64,000 bases of DNA, taken from Steromphala cineraria (taxonomy: Eukaryota; Mollusca; Gastropoda; Trochida; Trochidae). The notes under the pieces were generated by a model. The model ran no database searches. It saw only the letters and a program-made list of their open reading frames with translations, and was not told where the DNA came from. Shown here piece by piece: positions 59,277 through 64,000 of this stretch. Positions within the stretch are counted from its first letter, which is position 1. Every line of letters begins with the position of its first letter. Made by a program: the position numbers and the translations under genes. The DNA is taken from assembly GCA_916613615.1 (NCBI GenBank), contig OU744732.1, positions 51,606,227-51,670,226 of the forward strand. Reading direction: 5' to 3'.

Positions 59277-61917
59277 TATTTATTACTTGCTTAATAACAT
59301 CGTAAAAAAACAAAGAAAGTCGCCAACATGACTGTCGCGGCCGCTGACATTAAGACGGCATCATTACGTCACGTCATTCGATCAGCGCGCGATGTTATTG
59401 CTTTGGGGTCCAAAGACCCCAAAGTTTAGTAACATTTGATATTGAAAACTAATGGCAGAGGTTTCTCTCTATATTACTCTTCAAAGAGAAGTTTCAGCCA
59501 ATGATATTTGTTTTAAGCATATCCTGGTATTTCGAACGACCAATGGACAGAGCTGTAGCAAATTTATTACCACGTGACCATGTGGGTGGTACGAAATAAT
59601 TGGCAAGCTTTAATTTGGAAAATGATTATTATAATAATGTTATGATGTAAAATATATCGATTGTTTTCAACAATATATGGGTAAGCGTTTACACCCTTAA
59701 TAAATGTCAATTTTGCATAAGCATGTGAGCTGGTTTGTAGTTATTCGGTGTTTATTTTTTTATTCCATATTCGGAAACGACATTCCATTTTTGTATCAAC
59801 AAGGAATTTGGCTCTTTCAATTTTGTAAATGACTGGTCGTTCACTCAATGCATCTCATCGCTTCACGGAAACTGAACAGGCCATTTTCAAATTTCATGTT
59901 TCAAAACATAACGTTATGGATGATTTATTTACGATTAAAGGTGTCTTTCGAAGAAAGTATCGACATTATGCCTAAAGTATGATAACAAATTCTTAAATGT
60001 CATCCTATAACATAATGGAAATTATGAACTTGTAGCTGAGATCATTTCTAAATTTATCAGCAACTTTCGGCTGTTATTCGATCAACACTCAATCAAGGAA
60101 AATTATTCTTGCAACATGTAACTTACAAGTCAATGGGAAATTCGTCGGGTTTAAACTAAATTTGCGGGTATTGGAAAACAATGGATACCGGAAAGTTTAC
60201 TAGCGCAACTATATATATCTTCTAATCAATCACTGGCTCTTGAATTAAACTCACCGTCAGCTATCTTTTAAAGCAATATGAATTTGAATTACCGTATTTA
60301 TGTTTAAAGATTTATATCAAAATTGAGCAAGGAGACGTATCTATCATTGTTGGAATTTTAGCGGAACGAACGAGATGTTTTACTATGTGCATATTGAACT
60401 GATAACTATCAAAAGAAAGAGCAAAAGTAAATGTCCCTGTCCCCGTCCTCCCTAACCTAAATCTCCTGGTTCTATATAGTGATACATAACCGGGTGCCCC
60501 AAAGCTTGCCCTGTTAAAGGCTTTTCTTGTTACACAATGTGTAATAACATTGTAGATTTATTAAACAGCGATATCTTCAACGGGAAAGTAATAAATACGC
60601 TTGTGTAGCTGGATGGAAAACGTCGAGTTCCTCATTGCTTACTTTGGGAATGTTCAGGTTGCTGTGGTCAGATTTCCAATTCTTTTCTTCATGATGGTGT
60701 ATATCAGAATATGCTTTACTGTATTGGTCTGAGTTCATCTAAGATACAACCGCCATTTGTAATCAAGTCTCCATTATCTTTTTCAAAGCTATTACAAAGT
60801 TTACTAGCATAGTTCCTGTTTTCAAGATGGCAGTAATAATTTTTCGGTTTTCTCCTTCTACAAACCATTTGTTTCTTTTTAAAAACTGAGATCTTTTTAT
60901 TTCTTCTTCATTCTGTTTTTCAAGTTTTTTAAATGCCAAAAGTAATTTCACTTATATCATCAATATTGCTTCTTATGTCTTCTACATGGTTTAAATTTTG
61001 CATTTTATTTTCAAGATCTGTTTTGTTTTTCTCTACTTTTATCTAACTCCCCAATTAAATAAAATGTTTCGAAATATAGATACGGGTATTTTAAAGTCAA
61101 GCGTTCAACCCGCTCTCATTTGTGCATGTAAGTCATCATCAGTAATCATATCTGTAGTATATTTATGAATAGATATGTTGTTTTAACAATTGTGATGAAT
61201 TCTTTATTCTGTAAAAGTCCGGTAAGTCTTCTACATAACTTAACTACTTGTTTACTCATATTTGCTACTCTTATTTTGTGAATTATATTCCAATTGTACA
61301 TGGGCCAATGGCCTACAAAACCGAAATAAAAAATGAAAGTCAGGGATCGAATTTTCAGTACCCGTGGCCTCTTTAATTGCATAAATGATTCGATAATGAT
61401 AGTGTGATTAGGGACTGGTAAGATTTATATCCTTGGACAATATCAGTTTTATACGATACCTTAAACAGATCTAAGACACTAAGAAAAAACCCCAGATTAG
61501 TGAAATGGAATATAAGCGTTTAAAGGGTAAGTGGGACCTTTTTTATAGGAAGAACTCTGAATTCTTGAATAAAAACACTGAGAACACATGAATGCTTTAC
61601 TTGATAGTTGGCGAAGAAGAAATGTGACTCTAATTGGAAAAATATCAATTATTAAAACCCTATGTTTTTAACCTCTAGTACATACAACTGCGTTCCTTAA
61701 GTTTGTTCACTTCCTTGTGTATCTTAGTGCAATTTGTAATTTGGATTTGATTTGGACTTCAATTAATGCACTTTAGCAGAATTGAAATAAGATCACCTGT
61801 TTTCTATGTAAAAAATTAAATTTAACTAATGTGTGATTGTCTAGTCCCTAATGCAAAGTTAGAATGTCGGAATGATGAAAAAGACAGTAGGGTCAAATTT
61901 TTGAAAATTTAATTTTC
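59277..61917. other. AT-rich non-coding stretch
   Basis: No exon, RNA or repeat of a family seen elsewhere in the window was recognised here. Confidence 0.45.
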
Positions 61918-62086
61918 TTAAAGGGGCAGTAGCAGGTTTTATGGGGCATATTAAGTTATGTCAGGAAAATGAAAATAAATGGCTTTACTTGAAAGACAAT
62001 GTATTCAAACTGAATGAAGCAGTAATAAATCAAATATTTAATGTAAAGTTCAGTCATGCGATTCCTTTACCTTACACAAATTGAAG
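61918..62086 (-). mobile_element. Main MITE family, truncated copy
   Basis: Left half of an inverse copy (AAAGGGGCAGTAGCAGG to CCTTACACAAATTGAAG); it abuts a foldback hairpin. Confidence 0.82.
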
Positions 62087-62094
62087 TTGGTGAA

Positions 62095-62205
62095 TTCGGT
62101 CAATAACTGTTAATATAGACCCGAGGAAAACAACATCGACATCGGACTTCGTCCTCGGTCAATACTGTTTTCCTCGGGTCTATAAAGACAGGTATTGACC
62201 TCATC
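62095..62205. repeat. Foldback hairpin with ATAGACCCGAGGAAAAC arms
   Basis: AATATAGACCCGAGGAAAAC is mirrored by GTTTTCCTCGGGTCTATAAA. A related half-element lies at 37340-37420 (ATTTTTCTCGGGTCTATAAA). Confidence 0.8.
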
Positions 62206-62408
62206 ACAAGTCTATAATTGTATAATATCTCCTAGGAGATATCGTTTTGGCAGTAGATTTTAAACAAAGCCCCGTGATCAGCAGGGAGATGACATCAATA
62301 ATGACGTAACAATGCTATGGCGTCATAAAAACAATGCTACGAATTCATTAACACGATGACGTCACTATGTTATGACACCACTGGTTAAGGAGTTTCGGAT
62401 GATAAATA

Positions 62409-62538
62409 GAATCTCACCCTCGTGTCTTCTGATATCAAATATATCAACACTCGTTGATAAACTAAAATATCTGATTTTGTTAATGTTATCAACTTGTGGT
62501 GATATATTTGATATCAGAAGCACTTGGGCGAGATGCTC
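62409..62538. repeat. Foldback hairpin with CTTCTGATATCAAATATATC arms
   Basis: CTTCTGATATCAAATATATC at the left is inverted as GATATATTTGATATCAGAAG at the right; the outer arms AGAATCTCACCCTCG and CGAGATGCTCT continue the stem. Confidence 0.85.
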
Positions 62539-62675
62539 TATATATTAGAAATGAGTCAACATGATAAATTAAGAATGTTTAACGCGGTTGTGATGGTTCT
62601 TTAATAACGCGGAGGAGGGGGGGGGGGGCTGTCATTCAACCGTTATACAGTTTAGGAAGGCGTACGATGCATACC

Positions 62676-63158
62676 CATCCTCGATAATCTAGCGCTTTCG
62701 TTCCAATAAATCTACACTACAAGCCCTGGAAAACTTAACCGGGGTTTATCTCGAACCCAATTACCTCCCTTTACGTACATGTTATCCAATCAAAAACGAA
62801 ACGCAGACACAAAGTGCGTAAACAACTCGACCGTTCGCGACATCAAGTGAGTGAGTGAGTGAGTTGGGGTTTAACGTTGTCGGAAATTTTTCAGCTATTT
62901 AACACGTGGATGTTGCCATCCAAAAAAGAGTAGACAGATCAGGGAGGAAGAAATCGAAATGAAGAGGGAAAAGACGGAAAGAAAGGCATAATGAGAGATA
63001 GACTGGTTTTAGAAGTGATCCCATTGTTTGTTAAAAAACGAGCGTTTAGCTGAGTCAATACAAAGGGAGGTAATTGGGTTTGAGGTAAAACCTCGTAAAG
63101 TTTTCCAGGGCTTGTAGTGTAGATTTATCGGAACTAAAGCGCTGGATTATCGAGGATG
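62676..63158. mobile_element. 483-bp Mutator-like foldback MITE with 10-bp target duplication
   Basis: Near-identical sister of the element at 28551. The target duplication GATGCATACC lies at 62666-62675 and 63159-63168. Confidence 0.92.
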
Positions 63159-64000
63159 GATGCATACCCTGTAGAGTTTATAATAAGGATTTAAAAATTT
63201 TTTTTATTACATTTGTTCAGTTTTGAATTTAATCCGTTTTTTACTTTATGTGTGTGAAAGGGGAAACCATCCCCTCACATACCTGGGTCAGGTGTTGAGT
63301 TCGCAAAGCTCAGCCCATCTGTCACCTGTAATCAATGCCTACCTTCAACTTGTCAACATCAAATAGAAAATCTATGTAACAAGTTGGATAAAATCAATAG
63401 AAATGATTCAAATAGTTAGAAACGAGGAAGAGATAAATGCATACTGACATTTGTATATATGTTTGTGTCGGGATTCTTATATTGAGAGGGCACAATTTGG
63501 GTACCATGACATTCATTAATACCATTTTATCAAACGAGTTAATGATTGTGTATAAAACGAGCGAAAGCGAGTTTGATACCAAATCATTCTGGAGTTTGAG
63601 AAAAATAGTATTTAATGGAAGAGAGTTTAGTATTCTGTTTATAACATGGTTTGAGAATTACGTAATTAATATGACTCAGGAAACATATTATGCCATGAAA
63701 ATGTAAATGCAAATGTTTGTATCATTATCTTTTTACACAATTTAATTGTTTTTAGTAAGTATATTGCCAATCGGTAAGGATAATAAATGTCAAATTGAGA
63801 GAATAATTTCCACCTGTATTGAAACATACCCGCCCTCCCTTTATTTCGTTATTAAATATAGATTTAAAGTGACGTCACTAAACAATGGCGCATGACGTCA
63901 TATTACAATTATTGTATCGCCCTGGCCCGAGGATTGTCAATTCAGGGCCGAATGAGATTTACGGAGTATATTTTTATTTTGAAGTTCAAAATAATTTAGA
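63159..64000. other. Right margin, no feature recognised
   Basis: An 89-codon frame at 63437-63706 lies in sequence with palindromic CGAGCGAAAGCGAG-type blocks resembling the dispersed repeat at 44427. No protein family is suggested. Confidence 0.4.

Overview
This window looks like nuclear DNA from an invertebrate animal, most likely a mollusc and plausibly a bivalve. It is AT-rich. It has small exons bounded by consensus GT/AG splice sites, long introns, many short inverted-repeat transposons, tRNA-derived SINEs, foldback hairpins, satellites and a degraded LINE. No bacterial or organellar features were seen. The taxon is inferred from repeat style and domain content, not proven.

Three protein-coding loci are supported. 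(1) Plus strand, 13972-22461: a five-exon gene with a fully consistent frame for a 339-residue single-pass membrane protein that I do not recognise. Intron 3 holds a 1.9 kb G-rich minisatellite, and intron 4 holds degenerate tandem copies of the exon 4 tail with its splice donor. (2) Plus strand, 30894-31565: a two-exon gene for an 83-residue secreted precursor with a symmetrical eight-cysteine pattern around a Lys-Arg site. (3) Minus strand, 52237-55105: a sushi / kringle / sushi gene, perhaps starting at a signal-peptide exon at 57729-57947. Its kringle exon carries all six kringle cysteines, but they are split between two reading frames.

The rest is mostly mobile DNA. The main family is a roughly 360 bp MITE with ends reading TTAAAGGGGCAGTAGCACG, present in about 20 full, partial or solo copies. 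Around it lie a 482 bp MITE family, one copy of which contains a 17-unit, 100 bp satellite; foldback elements with exact 9-10 bp target duplications (Mutator-like); a 716 bp MITE family; a 1352 bp element with perfect 27 bp inverted ends and TA flanks whose interior is a degraded LINE reverse-transcriptase C-terminus; a tandem tRNA-like cluster; SINEs; several unrelated long hairpins; and a transposon-type pseudogene fragment interrupted by a foldback element.

Layout: 1-13.9 kb repeats and non-coding; 13.9-22.5 kb membrane-protein gene; 22.6-30.8 kb duplications, MITEs and a pseudogene; 30.8-32 kb eight-Cys peptide gene; 32-52.2 kb repeat-dense, with the satellite, the LINE-bearing element and a recombined MITE duplication; 52.2-58 kb sushi-kringle gene; 58-64 kb SINE, hairpins and foldback elements.
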